A DNA stretch of 64,000 bases from Cycloclasticus sp. symbiont of Poecilosclerida sp. N (GTDB lineage Bacteria > Pseudomonadota > Gammaproteobacteria > Methylococcales > Cycloclasticaceae). Shown here piece after piece: positions 37,319-45,533 of the stretch (the stretch's first letter is position 1; every line of letters begins with the position of its first letter). The stretch spans positions 1-64,000 of the forward strand of contig LWTM01000077.1 in the NCBI GenBank assembly GCA_002101205.1. The letters run 5' to 3'. A program made the translations under genes and the position numbers. The notes beneath the pieces are model-generated. The model was not told the DNA's origin, searched no databases, and saw only the letters and a program-made list of their open reading frames with translations.

Positions 37319-37498
37319 AAAAATTTAGCCTAAAGGCCTGTGTATTCAGACTTATTTCCCCGCTGACTCTCACTGGAAAACAAGCCATTAAAATAAGTCT
37401 CTCTACTGCTTAAAGGTTTCTATCTGGGGATTGGGAAACCTAGAATAAGGCTTCTTAATTCAAGCTTTAGTCAAAGAAGAGTTTGGGAACGAGACAAA

Positions 37499-37526
37499 AA
37501 AATGAGGACGCTTTGTCCTCATTTTT
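37499..37526. terminator. Bidirectional terminator-like hairpin
   Basis: GAGGAC (37504-37509) and GTCCTC (37515-37520) form a stem flanked by A-run and T-run on both sides (AAAAAAAT / ATTTTT), so it could serve mgtE on the plus strand and the OM-protein remnant on the minus strand. Confidence 0.75.
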
Positions 37527-37549
37527 CCTTGGGTTTTGTTATCTACTGA

Positions 37550-37816
37550 CTAAAACTTAAGATCGATACGTAACTGTATGCTGTCGTCTGTTTGTTTATG
37601 CTCGCCTATTAGGTCTAGACTCAACTTAGAATCTATTGTCCAGTACCCGCCTATATTATAGCCTTGAGTGCCGTTTGTCATATTTAAGCCAGCGTAAGGG
37701 GGGGGTAAGCCACGGCCAAAGAACCCATGTAGTCCGTAGCCTAGCTCGGTGTTTAACTGTAGGCTTCTATTGTCGTTGCTATCCTTATCGTTTGCGTAGT
37801 CAGTGACGGCTAATTA
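37550..37816 (-). pseudogene. C-terminal remnant of an outer-membrane beta-barrel protein
   Basis: An open minus-strand frame of about 88 codons without a start reads SLQLNTELGYGLHGFFGRGL, PPPYAGLNMTNGTQGYNIGG, YWTIDSKLSLDLIGEH and SIQLRIDLKF, then a stop. The alternating strand pattern, GYG and YAGL turns, and terminal Phe match the C-terminal beta-barrel tail seen on large surface or cadherin-like proteins. It is cut at its 5' side by an IS end at 37845. It lies in a run of seven G within the PPP codons, a possible error site. Confidence 0.65.
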
Positions 37817-37844
37817 ACCCCTAAAGTGGGTCATTTTTGCATGC

Positions 37845-37907
37845 TTATTAACCTCTTGCCTGCGCTCTCTACGTTATGCAGAGGTCTCCATCACAGAGAC
37901 CACCCGT
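37845..37907. mobile_element. IS end (GAGACCTCTGCATAACG) with a GGTCTC/GAGACC palindrome
   Basis: Reverse complement of 37872-37888 is GAGACCTCTGCATAACG, identical for 17 bases to the IS end at 11208. Seven bases further, GAGACC repeats inverted (GGTCTC-CATCACA-GAGACC, 37883-37901), as if two ends faced each other. No transposase is present. Confidence 0.55.
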
Positions 37908-38039
37908 TTTTTTATTCCTTGTGTCCTTGATGTGTTTGAACCTGATTAGCCAGGTTGTCCTATTATGTTTTTGTGCTGCAACATGGTTTGATTTGAGGAT
38001 ACAATAGGCATACGATTTAAAACTATTTCTTATTACCTT

Positions 38040-38894
38040 ATGCCCGTTTTATACGACTTAAAAAATAGAAAAAGCCTCATTTCATTTCGTGGACCTGACG
38101 CGGCGAGCTTTTTACAAGGACAAACAACTTGTGATGTTATGAGTTTGACTAAGCAAAACAACCTTTTTGGTGCTTTATGTAACCCGAAGGGTCGCGTTAT
38201 CGCTCTCTTCCATCTTGTCAGAAAAGGCGATACCTTCTTGATGCTTATCGACAATGAACTGCGTGATACCGTTATCAAGCGATTAAGAATGTTCATTTTT
38301 CGCGCAGACATTCTCATTGAGGATATATCTGAAAAGCACCATTTATACGGCGCAACTCAGCCTTTAAGCGAAGAGCTATCTGAATCTATAAAAACCTCCG
38401 CTATCATTAACATCAACACAACAAATGAACTTACCATTTATATTACGCAAACAACCGCAACGCCAGACAACATAGACATTGAGCTACGAAATTGGAATCT
38501 TGCACTGACCGCCTGTTGTTTCCCAGAAATTAACACCAGCACCAGTGAGCTATTTATTCCACAAATGCTCAATATGGACTTATTAGACGGCATCAATTTC
38601 CAAAAAGGTTGCTATACAGGGCAGGAAATAATTGCCCGCTTACATTACAAGGGCTCTGTGAAGCAACGGTTGTTTATTTATCAATCGGATAAGCCTGTCA
38701 TCACGGGGCAGACTCTATATTTACTCGGTGAAAGCAACAGTATGGGGGTTATTCTAAGCACAACAACTGTCGATGAGACTCATTCAACCGGGCTTGCCGT
38801 GCTAAAAACAACCTTAGTTGACAATGAACTAATGCTTGAAGACCAACTGACATTAAAAATACAAGCACCAAAATATGGCCTACAAACCCTTTAA
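38040..38894 (+). CDS. ygfZ: Folate-binding YgfZ protein
   Basis: YgfZ is a tetrahydrofolate-dependent protein for maintenance of some Fe-S enzymes (MiaB-type) and related to aminomethyltransferase. The 284-residue product has LISFRGPDAASFLQGQTTCDV, NPKGRVIALF and the hallmark KGCYTGQEIIARLHYKG with its conserved Cys, and a C-terminal barrel. The start codon ATG at 38040 is near the end of degraded DNA, with no strong ribosome site, but fits the family. Confidence 0.9.
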   Translation: MPVLYDLKNRKSLISFRGPDAASFLQGQTTCDVMSLTKQNNLFGALCNPKGRVIALFHLVRKGDTFLMLIDNELRDTVIKRLRMFIFRADILIEDISEKHHLYGATQPLSEELSESIKTSAIININTTNELTIYITQTTATPDNIDIELRNWNLALTACCFPEINTSTSELFIPQMLNMDLLDGINFQKGCYTGQEIIARLHYKGSVKQRLFIYQSDKPVITGQTLYLLGESNSMGVILSTTTVDETHSTGLAVLKTTLVDNELMLEDQLTLKIQAPKYGLQTL

Positions 38895-38904
38895 CCCTCA
38901 GTTC

Positions 38905-39012
38905 TAAATTGTTTGATGTTGATGGCGCACAGTCCAACTCACCGGATGTCATTTGTTGTGTGAAACCAGCTTTCAAGTATGATTTTATCTGGTATCTTTC
39001 TACTTCGGTCAT
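38905..39012 (-). mobile_element. N-terminal fragment of an IS30-family transposase
   Basis: The ATG at 39012 starts MTEVERYQIKSYLKAGFTQQ, then ELDCAPSTS. It matches the IS30 N-terminal helix-turn-helix (LTxxERYQIxxLLKAGxSQxxIAxxLxRxPSTISREL). The frame then diverges and runs antisense into ygfZ. The missing middle and C-terminal parts are not here, but a C-terminal piece is at 16670. Confidence 0.65.
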
Positions 39013-39109
39013 CTGAGTGTAATTGATTAGCTATTTCCTTTGGCGAGAAAATAGCTAGAATTATGCCCACTGGCCACTTCTGTAAAAACTGCACTTATGA
39101 ATTGAATCT

Positions 39110-39281
39110 AAGACCTAAAAAACAGCGTAATTGACGAAAAAATAGGGGAGGTCTAATGAAGGTGGATAAAGTTGTTGGTTACACTGTCAGCGCTAGCACC
39201 GCCGGCACGCGTGCTGCCGGCGCCGGCGGTGTAAGTGCAAGCGTAGCGGGTGCTGTAAGTACACAGACTAAGGTCTCTTAA
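39110..39281 (+). mobile_element. Second, partial copy of the right end of the 28201-29013 element
   Basis: From GACCTAAAAAACAGCGTAATTGACG on, this stretch follows 28888-29013 almost base for base: the AATAGGGGAGGTCT leader, ATGAAGGTGGATAAAGTTGT, TACACTGTCAGCGCTAGCAC, and CTGTAAGTACAC. It has 39 extra GC-rich bases (GCCGGCGCCGGCGG...) in the inverted-repeat part. It ends AAGGTCTC (39270-39277) and truncates the yqeY remnant on the other strand. The transposase part is gone. Confidence 0.8.
39156..39281 (+). CDS. Mini-ORF in the second right-end copy (41 codons)
   Basis: An ATG at 39156 with GGGGAGG four bases upstream opens 41 codons (MKVDKVVGYTVSASTAGTRA, AGAGGVSASVAGAVSTQTKV, S). The Ala/Gly/Ser/Val-rich repeat region is coded by palindromic DNA. 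It is the longer homologue of 28931-29023, and the length difference is exactly 13 codons. No family is recognised, and an inverted-repeat origin is likely. Confidence 0.3.
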   Translation: MKVDKVVGYTVSASTAGTRAAGAGGVSASVAGAVSTQTKVS

Positions 39282-39458
39282 AAATGCTAGAAACAGTCCC
39301 CATATCGGCTTTACCTGCTAATTGACCTTTAAGTAAACCCATCAATTTACCCGTATCTTGCGTAGAGTTTGCGCCAGAACCGGCAATACCTTTATCAACT
39401 ACAATAGCGATTTCATCCTCTGAAAATTGCTCGGGCATATAACGATTAATAACGACTA
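39268..39458 (-). pseudogene. yqeY: C-terminal remnant of a YqeY/GatB-like protein
   Basis: Minus-strand reading gives VVINRYMPEQFSEDEIAIVV, then TGKLMGLLKGQLAGKADMGT and VSSIFKRP with a TAG formed by the inserted IS end. The patterns YMPEQLSExEI and MGxLKxxLxGKADMG are characteristic of YqeY, which resembles the GatB tail and is often next to glutamyl-tRNA amidotransferase or rpsU-dnaG genes. The N-terminal two thirds are missing. The upstream DNA (39459-39600) shows nothing recognisable. Confidence 0.75.
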
Positions 39459-39633
39459 GCTATCTAGGATAAATCCGCCGTGTTGCACAGAAAATCTAAG
39501 GAACGATTAAAATCAGCCTTAAATTAAGGACATAACCACGTATTTATGCAGAACATAAAACAAAAACACATGTTTAACGATAAATTTGAGATATTATGCT
39601 GAGGTCTCTTTCTAATCAAAATAAAAATCTAAA

Positions 39634-40785
39634 ATGAACAACGATTTTAGCCATGAATTTAACTTAGATGACGACATTATCTATCTAAATCACGCCGCTG
39701 TTGCGCCTTGGCCGGTACGAACGGAGCAAGCTGTGAATGATTTTTGTCGTGAAAACGTAACCATAGGGTCTAAGAAATACGCCCATTGGTTAAGAGTTGA
39801 GTCCCACCTAAAAGAACAATTAGCGACTTTGCTCAACGCGCAATCTGTTGACGAAATAGCTTTAGTTAAAAACACATCCGAAGCACTGTCTTTTGTCGCT
39901 TACGGAATTGGTTGGGCGGCTGGCGACAATATCGTCACCAGTGACGAAGAATTCCCCTCTAATATGATTCCTTGGGAGTCATTAGTAGAACAAAATATTA
40001 GCGTAAAAAAAATATCTCTTAAAAATTGCGCTGACCCAACCGACGCTTTGATACAAAACATTGACGACAACACGCGTCTTTTGACCATTAGTTCAGTGCA
40101 ATACGCTTCTGGTTTACAAGTAGACCTTGAGCGACTGGGCCGAGTGTGCGAAGAAAAGAACGTGCTCTTTTGTATAGACGCCATTCAATCCATTGGCGCT
40201 TTTCCCGTCGATGTACAACGCTATAAAGCCGACTTTATGATGGCTGATGGACATAAATGGATGTTAGGACCAGAAGGCTTAGGTGTTTTTTACTGCCGCC
40301 AACAAGCCTTAGACAAACTTGAGTTAACGCAATATGGTTGGCATATGGTTGAAGATATGGGTAATTACGATAATCCCATATGGGAAACCGCAAGTTCTGC
40401 CAGACGATTTGAATGCGGTAGCCCAAATATGCTTAGTATTCATGCGTTATCTGCCAGTCTTAGCCTATTATTGGAAATAGGGATGCAAACAGTATCGAAA
40501 AACGTTATTGAGCGCGGCCAATACTGCGTTGATAAAATCCAACAGAACAGCGCTTTTAAGCTATTAACAAACCCAAATAAGAATGGTAACAACATCATTG
40601 TTTTCAAACTAAAAAATGGCGACACCAATGCTCTTTTCGAGTATTTAACAGCAAATAATGTTGTCTGCGCAAAACGCGGCGGTGGCATACGTTTTTCACC
40701 GCATTTTTATACCCCTTACGAGGTGATTGATAAAAGCTTTACGCTGATTGACCGCTTTCTTGAAGACAACTCTAACGTTAACTAA
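39634..40785 (+). CDS. Class V aminotransferase (cysteine-desulfurase-like PLP enzyme)
   Basis: The 383-residue PLP enzyme begins YLNHAAVAPWPVRTEQAV and contains LVKNTSEALSFVAYGI, FCIDAIQSIGAFPVDV and the PLP-lysine segment MMADGHKWMLGPEGLGVFY. The HKW context fits the NifS/Csd/isopenicillin-epimerase-like branch rather than IscS. The specific substrate is unknown. No typical partner (sufE, iscU) is near. A GAGGTCTC IS-end octamer lies 33 bases upstream at 39601. Confidence 0.8.
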   Translation: MNNDFSHEFNLDDDIIYLNHAAVAPWPVRTEQAVNDFCRENVTIGSKKYAHWLRVESHLKEQLATLLNAQSVDEIALVKNTSEALSFVAYGIGWAAGDNIVTSDEEFPSNMIPWESLVEQNISVKKISLKNCADPTDALIQNIDDNTRLLTISSVQYASGLQVDLERLGRVCEEKNVLFCIDAIQSIGAFPVDVQRYKADFMMADGHKWMLGPEGLGVFYCRQQALDKLELTQYGWHMVEDMGNYDNPIWETASSARRFECGSPNMLSIHALSASLSLLLEIGMQTVSKNVIERGQYCVDKIQQNSAFKLLTNPNKNGNNIIVFKLKNGDTNALFEYLTANNVVCAKRGGGIRFSPHFYTPYEVIDKSFTLIDRFLEDNSNVN

Positions 40786-40827
40786 GACGCAAACGCACTC
40801 GGTCGATATAATATCGTCCTAATCTGA

Positions 40828-42051
40828 ATGTCACCCAAAGTAATCACTATGCCCCATTCAACCACCGTTTATGTAGACTCCGTACCTATTGGGCACGGCC
40901 ATCCTGTTGTTGTTCAATCCATGACAAACACAGATACCGCTGATATAGAAAGAACTGTCACGCAAGTGTACCAACTCGCCAAAGCGGGTTCAGAGCTTGT
41001 TCGTATCACCGTTAATTCAGAAGCCGCTGCTGCCGCTGTTGCACCTATTCGGGAAAAACTAGACGCTTTAGATTGCGCCGTTCCCTTGGTCGGTGATTTT
41101 CACTTTAACGGGCATAAACTGCTCGCAAAATACCCTTGCTGTGCACAAGCTTTAGCTAAATACCGCATTAACCCCGGCAATGTAGGCCGTGGTAGCAAGC
41201 GTGACCCACAATTTGCTCAAATGATTGAGTTTGCCATTAAGTACAACAAACCCGTTCGAATTGGTGTTAATTGGGGTAGTTTGGACCAATCTGTATTAGC
41301 AAGACTCATGGATGAAAACGCTAGCGCACAAACACCCAGACAGTCAGTTTTCGTTATGCACGACGCTGTGATTACATCCGCCCTAGAAAGTGCCGAAAAA
41401 GCCATTGAGCTAGGTTTAGCAAAAGATAAAATTCTGTTGTCTTGTAAAATGAGTGGTGTTCAAGATCTTGTTTCTGTTTATAAAGACCTTGCCTCTCGGT
41501 GCGACTACCCTCTGCATCTAGGCCTAACCGAAGCCGGCATGGGGAGCAAAGGCATTGTCTCTTCTACCGCCGCTTTAGCGGTGCTTTTGCAGCAGGGTAT
41601 CGGCAACACCATTCGTATTTCTTTAACCCCTGAACCCGGTGGAGACAGATGCCAAGAAGTGATTATTGCCCAAGAAATATTGCAATCGATGGGGATTCGT
41701 TCATTTACCCCAACTGTTATTGCGTGCCCAGGTTGCGGGCGCACGACCAGTGATTACTTTCAGCAACTAACTCAAGACATTCAATCCTACCTACGGCATA
41801 AAATGCCTGTGTGGAAAACCGAATATGCGGGCGTTGAAACGATGAAAGTAGCCGTGATGGGCTGCGTTGTGAATGGCCCTGGGGAAAGCAAAAATGCTAA
41901 TATTGGCATTAGCTTACCCGGCACAGGCGAAAAACCTGTTGCACCCGTTTATATCGATGGGCAAAAAAACGTCACTTTAAAAGGTGATGATATTGCCGAA
42001 CAATTCCAAGAAATTGTTGAGCAGTACGTTATGAAAACTTACCAACAATAA
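40828..42051 (+). CDS. ispG: (E)-4-hydroxy-3-methylbut-2-enyl-diphosphate synthase
   Basis: This is a 4Fe-4S enzyme of the MEP isoprenoid pathway. The 407-residue product has [54 protein letters not shown], and cluster Cys residues in ACPGCGRT and [10 protein letters not shown]. It is the longer form with an inserted segment ([20 protein letters not shown]), common in alpha/beta- and some gammaproteobacteria. It is followed by a terminator hairpin. Confidence 0.95.
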   Translation: MSPKVITMPHSTTVYVDSVPIGHGHPVVVQSMTNTDTADIERTVTQVYQLAKAGSELVRITVNSEAAAAAVAPIREKLDALDCAVPLVGDFHFNGHKLLAKYPCCAQALAKYRINPGNVGRGSKRDPQFAQMIEFAIKYNKPVRIGVNWGSLDQSVLARLMDENASAQTPRQSVFVMHDAVITSALESAEKAIELGLAKDKILLSCKMSGVQDLVSVYKDLASRCDYPLHLGLTEAGMGSKGIVSSTAALAVLLQQGIGNTIRISLTPEPGGDRCQEVIIAQEILQSMGIRSFTPTVIACPGCGRTTSDYFQQLTQDIQSYLRHKMPVWKTEYAGVETMKVAVMGCVVNGPGESKNANIGISLPGTGEKPVAPVYIDGQKNVTLKGDDIAEQFQEIVEQYVMKTYQQ

Positions 42052-42078
42052 AAGCTATTTATCGCTGGTAAGTTTTTT
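42038..42078 (+). terminator. Terminator hairpin overlapping the ispG end
   Basis: CTTACCA (42038-42044, inside the last codons of ispG) pairs with TGGTAAG (42066-42072), and six T follow. The loop is long (21 bases), so stability is moderate. Confidence 0.6.
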
Positions 42079-42109
42079 AAAACATTATCTTGGCAAAAAA
42101 CTGCCAGAA

Positions 42110-42331
42110 TTATTCTTCTTCTAGGCCGGTAACTTCTTCTGCCTGAAGCCCTTTATCACCTTTAGTAATAATGAACTCAACGGTTTGGTTTTCTTTTAAT
42201 GTGCGAAAACCATCGCCTTGTATTGCTCTGAAATGAACAAATACATCTTCACCACCTGCGTCTGGCTGAATAAAACCAAAACCTTTTGAGTTATTAAACC
42301 ATTTAACAATACCTCTAACTCTCTCTGACAT
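42110..42331 (-). CDS. Cold-shock-domain protein
   Basis: The 73-residue protein is a single nucleic-acid-binding cold-shock domain: [32 protein letters not shown], with RNP1 (KGFGFI) and RNP2 (DVFVHF), then [13 protein letters not shown]. It could be CspA-, CspD- or CspE-like, so no symbol is assigned. The gene is followed on the same strand by the opposite-facing ispG terminator. The 165 bases upstream are gene-free and could hold a long leader as in other csp genes. Confidence 0.92.
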   Translation of the reverse strand: MSERVRGIVKWFNNSKGFGFIQPDAGGEDVFVHFRAIQGDGFRTLKENQTVEFIITKGDKGLQAEEVTGLEEE

Positions 42332-42497
42332 CTGTTTTCCTTTTTATTACAAGTATAAAACAATAAGTTAAATAACAACCCTAAAGCAAATTATTTGTTT
42401 TTATAATGCCTTAGTTTATTTAACGCTTCTTTGAGTATACTTCAAGGATTCAAAAAGTCTAATTTTTCATTAGATTGAGTTCAAGCAACCTAGTTCT

Positions 42498-43301
42498 TTA
42501 CGGAGCATTTATTTTTGCTTTATCCCAAAGCTCACTGAGTATCGTTAAGGAGCAGTCCTCAATCTTCTGATTCGATTCATGAAGCGTTCGTTCAATAAAA
42601 GCAAAGCGATTAGAAAATCGTTTATTAGCCCGCCGCAAAGACCACTCGGCATCTATATTCAAATGCCTAGCCAAATTTATGCAACTAAAGAGTACATCGC
42701 CCAATTCTTCTTCAATACGCTGGCGGCTATCAGAAGCCGAAATTTCTACCTTCAGCTCAGCAATCTCTTCGTCTAACTTCTCTATAACGGGCGTAATGCT
42801 TGCCCAATCAAAACCAACCGATGCTGCTTTTTTTTGAAGTTTACACGCTTGATTCATAGCTGGCTGGCTAGCACTAATCTCGCCAAGAAGTCCCTTTAAC
42901 AACTGACCTTTTTTTTCATCGCGTTTATGGCTTTCCCACTGCTTAGCCAAGCCACTTTGTTCAACATTAAGCCCATCAAACACATGCGGGTGCCGGCGCG
43001 TCAATTTATCGCATATAGCGTTTATCACATCATCAAATTTAAACGAGCCCTGTTCTTCTGCCATCCTTGAGTGAAAAGCCACCTGAAACAGCACATCACC
43101 TAACTCATCTTTCAGTGCCTCCATGTCATTTTTTTCAATGGCTTCAGCCACCTCATAAGCTTCTTCAATCGTATACGGCGCGATGGTTTCAAAATTTTGC
43201 CCTAAATCCCAAGGGCAGCCAAATTTAGGGTCTCTTAGCTGCGCCATAATATCGATTAAGTCCGTCAGTTTAGCGTTTGAAGAAGGTTTTTTATCCAGCA
43301 T
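42498..43301 (-). CDS. mazG: Nucleoside triphosphate pyrophosphohydrolase MazG
   Basis: MazG hydrolyses NTPs to NMP and pyrophosphate and lowers ppGpp-related stress. The 267-residue product has two tandem MazG domains. The first is CPWDLGQNFETIAPYTIEEAYEVAEAIEKND..LKDELGDVLFQVAFH with the EExxE/ExxD metal motif. The second is EEIAELKVEISASDSRQRIEEELGDVLFSCINLARHLNID. The start ATG at 43301 is divergent from the SpmAB-like gene. Confidence 0.94.
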   Translation of the reverse strand: MLDKKPSSNAKLTDLIDIMAQLRDPKFGCPWDLGQNFETIAPYTIEEAYEVAEAIEKNDMEALKDELGDVLFQVAFHSRMAEEQGSFKFDDVINAICDKLTRRHPHVFDGLNVEQSGLAKQWESHKRDEKKGQLLKGLLGEISASQPAMNQACKLQKKAASVGFDWASITPVIEKLDEEIAELKVEISASDSRQRIEEELGDVLFSCINLARHLNIDAEWSLRRANKRFSNRFAFIERTLHESNQKIEDCSLTILSELWDKAKINAP

Positions 43302-43350
43302 TGTTTGTCTGTGGTAGATTACAGTTAGCGTTCAATTTGCTCTTTATTCT

Positions 43351-44580
43351 ATGTTAAATATCATTTGGCTTGGCTTTTTTTTCATTGCTTTCTTAACAGG
43401 GCTTTACCGCTTATTCATACTCGGTGACGCCAATGTTTTTAATGAAATAACACTCGCCACATTCACCTTATCCAAAACAGCTTTTGAAATTGCTCTTGGG
43501 TTAACTGGGGTACTCTGCTTTTGGATGGGCATCATGAAGGTGGGTGAAAAGAGTGGTTTTATTGACCATTTAACACGCTTTCTTAACCCATTACTCAAAC
43601 GCTTGATGCCTGATGTGCCTGATAACCACCCCGCTTTTGGTGCAATGGTAATGAACCTATCGGCTAACATGCTTGGGCTGGATAATGCCGCTACGCCTTT
43701 GGGTATTAAAGCTATGCAGCATTTACAAACCATCAACCCTTTAAAAGACACCGCCAGTAATGCGCAAATTCTATTTCTAGTCATCAATACATCCGCCGTT
43801 ACCTTGTTCCCACTAACTATATTCACTTATCGAGCTCAAATGGGAGCCGCCAACCCAACAGATGTATTCATCCCTATTCTTATAGCGACATATGCCTCCA
43901 CTTTAGCCGGGCTGATTGCTGTTGCAAGCTTTCAGCGAATAAAGCTTTTCGACCCTCTTGTGCTTTCTTACCTTGGAGGTTTTAGTGCAATCATCGCATC
44001 AATCCTTCTCTACTTTTCACAGCTTGACCAAGCGAGTATGCAGCAGCAGTCTTCATTGGCCAGTAATTTTATTATATTCAGCCTGATTATTGCTTTTATG
44101 GCTGGCGCTGTTAGGCGGCGCATTAATGTGTATGAAGCTTTTATTGACGGCGCCAAAGAAGGTTTTCAAACAGCCGTCATGATTATTCCGTACCTCGTTG
44201 CTATGTTGGTGGCTATTGGTGTTTTTAGAGCAAGTGGTGCACTTGAAATAATTCTTGATACACTTCGTTCACTCTTACAGTCTTTTTCAATCGATACTCA
44301 ATTTGTCGACGCACTACCAACCGCTTTTATGAAACCACTTAGTGGCAGCGGCGCACGTGCCATGATGATTGAAACCATGCAACTGCACGGTGCTGATTCT
44401 TTCGCTGGTCGTCTTGCATCAATTGTTCAAGGCAGCACCGAGACAACTTTTTATGTACTTGCTGTATATTTTGGTGCCGTGGGCATTAAAAAAGCACGCC
44501 ATGCCGTTGCTTGCGGTTTATTTGCAGATTTCATCGGTATTATTGTGGCAATACTCATCGGCTATTTATTTTTTGCTTAA
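43351..44580 (+). CDS. SpmA/SpmB-like nucleoside-recognition (Gate) membrane protein
   Basis: The 409-residue protein has about ten membrane helices and two Gate-domain repeats. The N-terminal half (GLTGVLCFWMGIMKVGEKSG, MNLSANMLGLDNAATPLGIKAM) matches SpmA, and the C-terminal half (GAKEGFQTAVMIIPYLVAMLVAIGVFRASGA, MKPLSGSGARAMMIE, QGSTETTFYVLAVYFGAVGIK) matches SpmB. In Bacillus these are separate sporulation proteins. In gammaproteobacteria a fused form is common and its transported substrate is unknown. Translation starts at ATG 43351. Confidence 0.85.
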   Translation: MLNIIWLGFFFIAFLTGLYRLFILGDANVFNEITLATFTLSKTAFEIALGLTGVLCFWMGIMKVGEKSGFIDHLTRFLNPLLKRLMPDVPDNHPAFGAMVMNLSANMLGLDNAATPLGIKAMQHLQTINPLKDTASNAQILFLVINTSAVTLFPLTIFTYRAQMGAANPTDVFIPILIATYASTLAGLIAVASFQRIKLFDPLVLSYLGGFSAIIASILLYFSQLDQASMQQQSSLASNFIIFSLIIAFMAGAVRRRINVYEAFIDGAKEGFQTAVMIIPYLVAMLVAIGVFRASGALEIILDTLRSLLQSFSIDTQFVDALPTAFMKPLSGSGARAMMIETMQLHGADSFAGRLASIVQGSTETTFYVLAVYFGAVGIKKARHAVACGLFADFIGIIVAILIGYLFFA

Positions 44581-44644
44581 GTTAACTGCCTGCTTTGTTA
44601 GAATAGGCACCACTACCCAACCTTATTTCAAGTTGTTCTAAAAT

Positions 44645-45523
44645 ATGGCTAAAAATAGGCAATCTGTCATTTCCAAGTTTTACCCCTTACTCGGCAAGCT
44701 ACCGCTTTGTGTCTTGCATGCGATCGCCTACCCCATCTATATTCTTGGCTATTATTTCGTTGAAAAGAAACGCAATGTTATTTTCTCTAATATGCAAAAT
44801 TCATTTCCTGATATGCCAGCTAATGATTTGGAAGCTCTCGCTAAGTTGAATTTCAAACGTCTTGTTTACACTGTTGTCGAGGCCATTAAAACTGGCACAT
44901 TAACAGAAGAGCAGATAGGTAAACGCGTGACGCTTAGAAACCCTGAAGTGATTGAAAAATTTGCTGAAAAAAACCAACCTGTCTTGATGTTAGCCGCGCA
45001 TCATTGCAACTGGGAGTGGATGCTCGCAGGTTGTAGTTTAGGCCTATCTTTTCCTATTGATGCTGTTTATAAGCCCTTGCACGACCTTGCTGTAAATGAG
45101 CATATGAAAAAATCACGTTCGCGCTTTAATGCGAGACCTATCCCTAATAAAAACGCACTCATCGAGATAATGCAACGCCGTAAAGAATTGCGCGGCTTTG
45201 CGATGGTCGCCGACCAATCACCCGTTAGGAAAGAAGAAAAGTATTGGACTCGTTTTTTAAACCAAGACAGCTCCTTTGCTGTGGGCGCACAAAAAATAGC
45301 CCAACTAACAAAGTACCCTGTTGTTTTTGTTGGCATGAAACGCTTAAGCCTTGGACACTACGAAGTGTTTTTTGAAGAACTCGGCCAAGCACCTTATGAG
45401 AAAGAAGGTTATGCCATTACTGAAAAATACGCGCGTAGTTTAGAGGCAATGATTTTAGAAAACCCAGAAGACTGGATGTGGTCTAACCGCAAATGGAAAC
45501 GTAAACGCGGCATTTACGACTAA
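44645..45523 (+). CDS. LpxL/HtrB-type lipid A acyltransferase family protein
   Basis: The 292-residue protein has an N-terminal hydrophobic region, the active-site block AAHHCNWEWMLAG (HX4E, usual for this family), then DAVYKPLHDLAVNEHMKKSRSRF, FAMVADQSPVRKEEKYWTRFLN and the end ENPEDWMWSNRKWKRKR. It transfers an acyl chain to a lipid at the inner membrane, in relatives to lipid A or to ornithine-type lipids. The neighbourhood (acyl-AMP ligase, PPTase, acyltransferase fusion) hints at a special lipid, so I do not assign lpxL. Confidence 0.8.
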   Translation: MAKNRQSVISKFYPLLGKLPLCVLHAIAYPIYILGYYFVEKKRNVIFSNMQNSFPDMPANDLEALAKLNFKRLVYTVVEAIKTGTLTEEQIGKRVTLRNPEVIEKFAEKNQPVLMLAAHHCNWEWMLAGCSLGLSFPIDAVYKPLHDLAVNEHMKKSRSRFNARPIPNKNALIEIMQRRKELRGFAMVADQSPVRKEEKYWTRFLNQDSSFAVGAQKIAQLTKYPVVFVGMKRLSLGHYEVFFEELGQAPYEKEGYAITEKYARSLEAMILENPEDWMWSNRKWKRKRGIYD

Positions 45524-45533
45524 CCGCTAACGC

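Noticed and set aside
38749-39012. 87-codon minus-strand ORF into ygfZ
   Set aside because: Only its first part is IS30-like. The rest is antisense to ygfZ and not a gene, so I report just the IS30 fragment.
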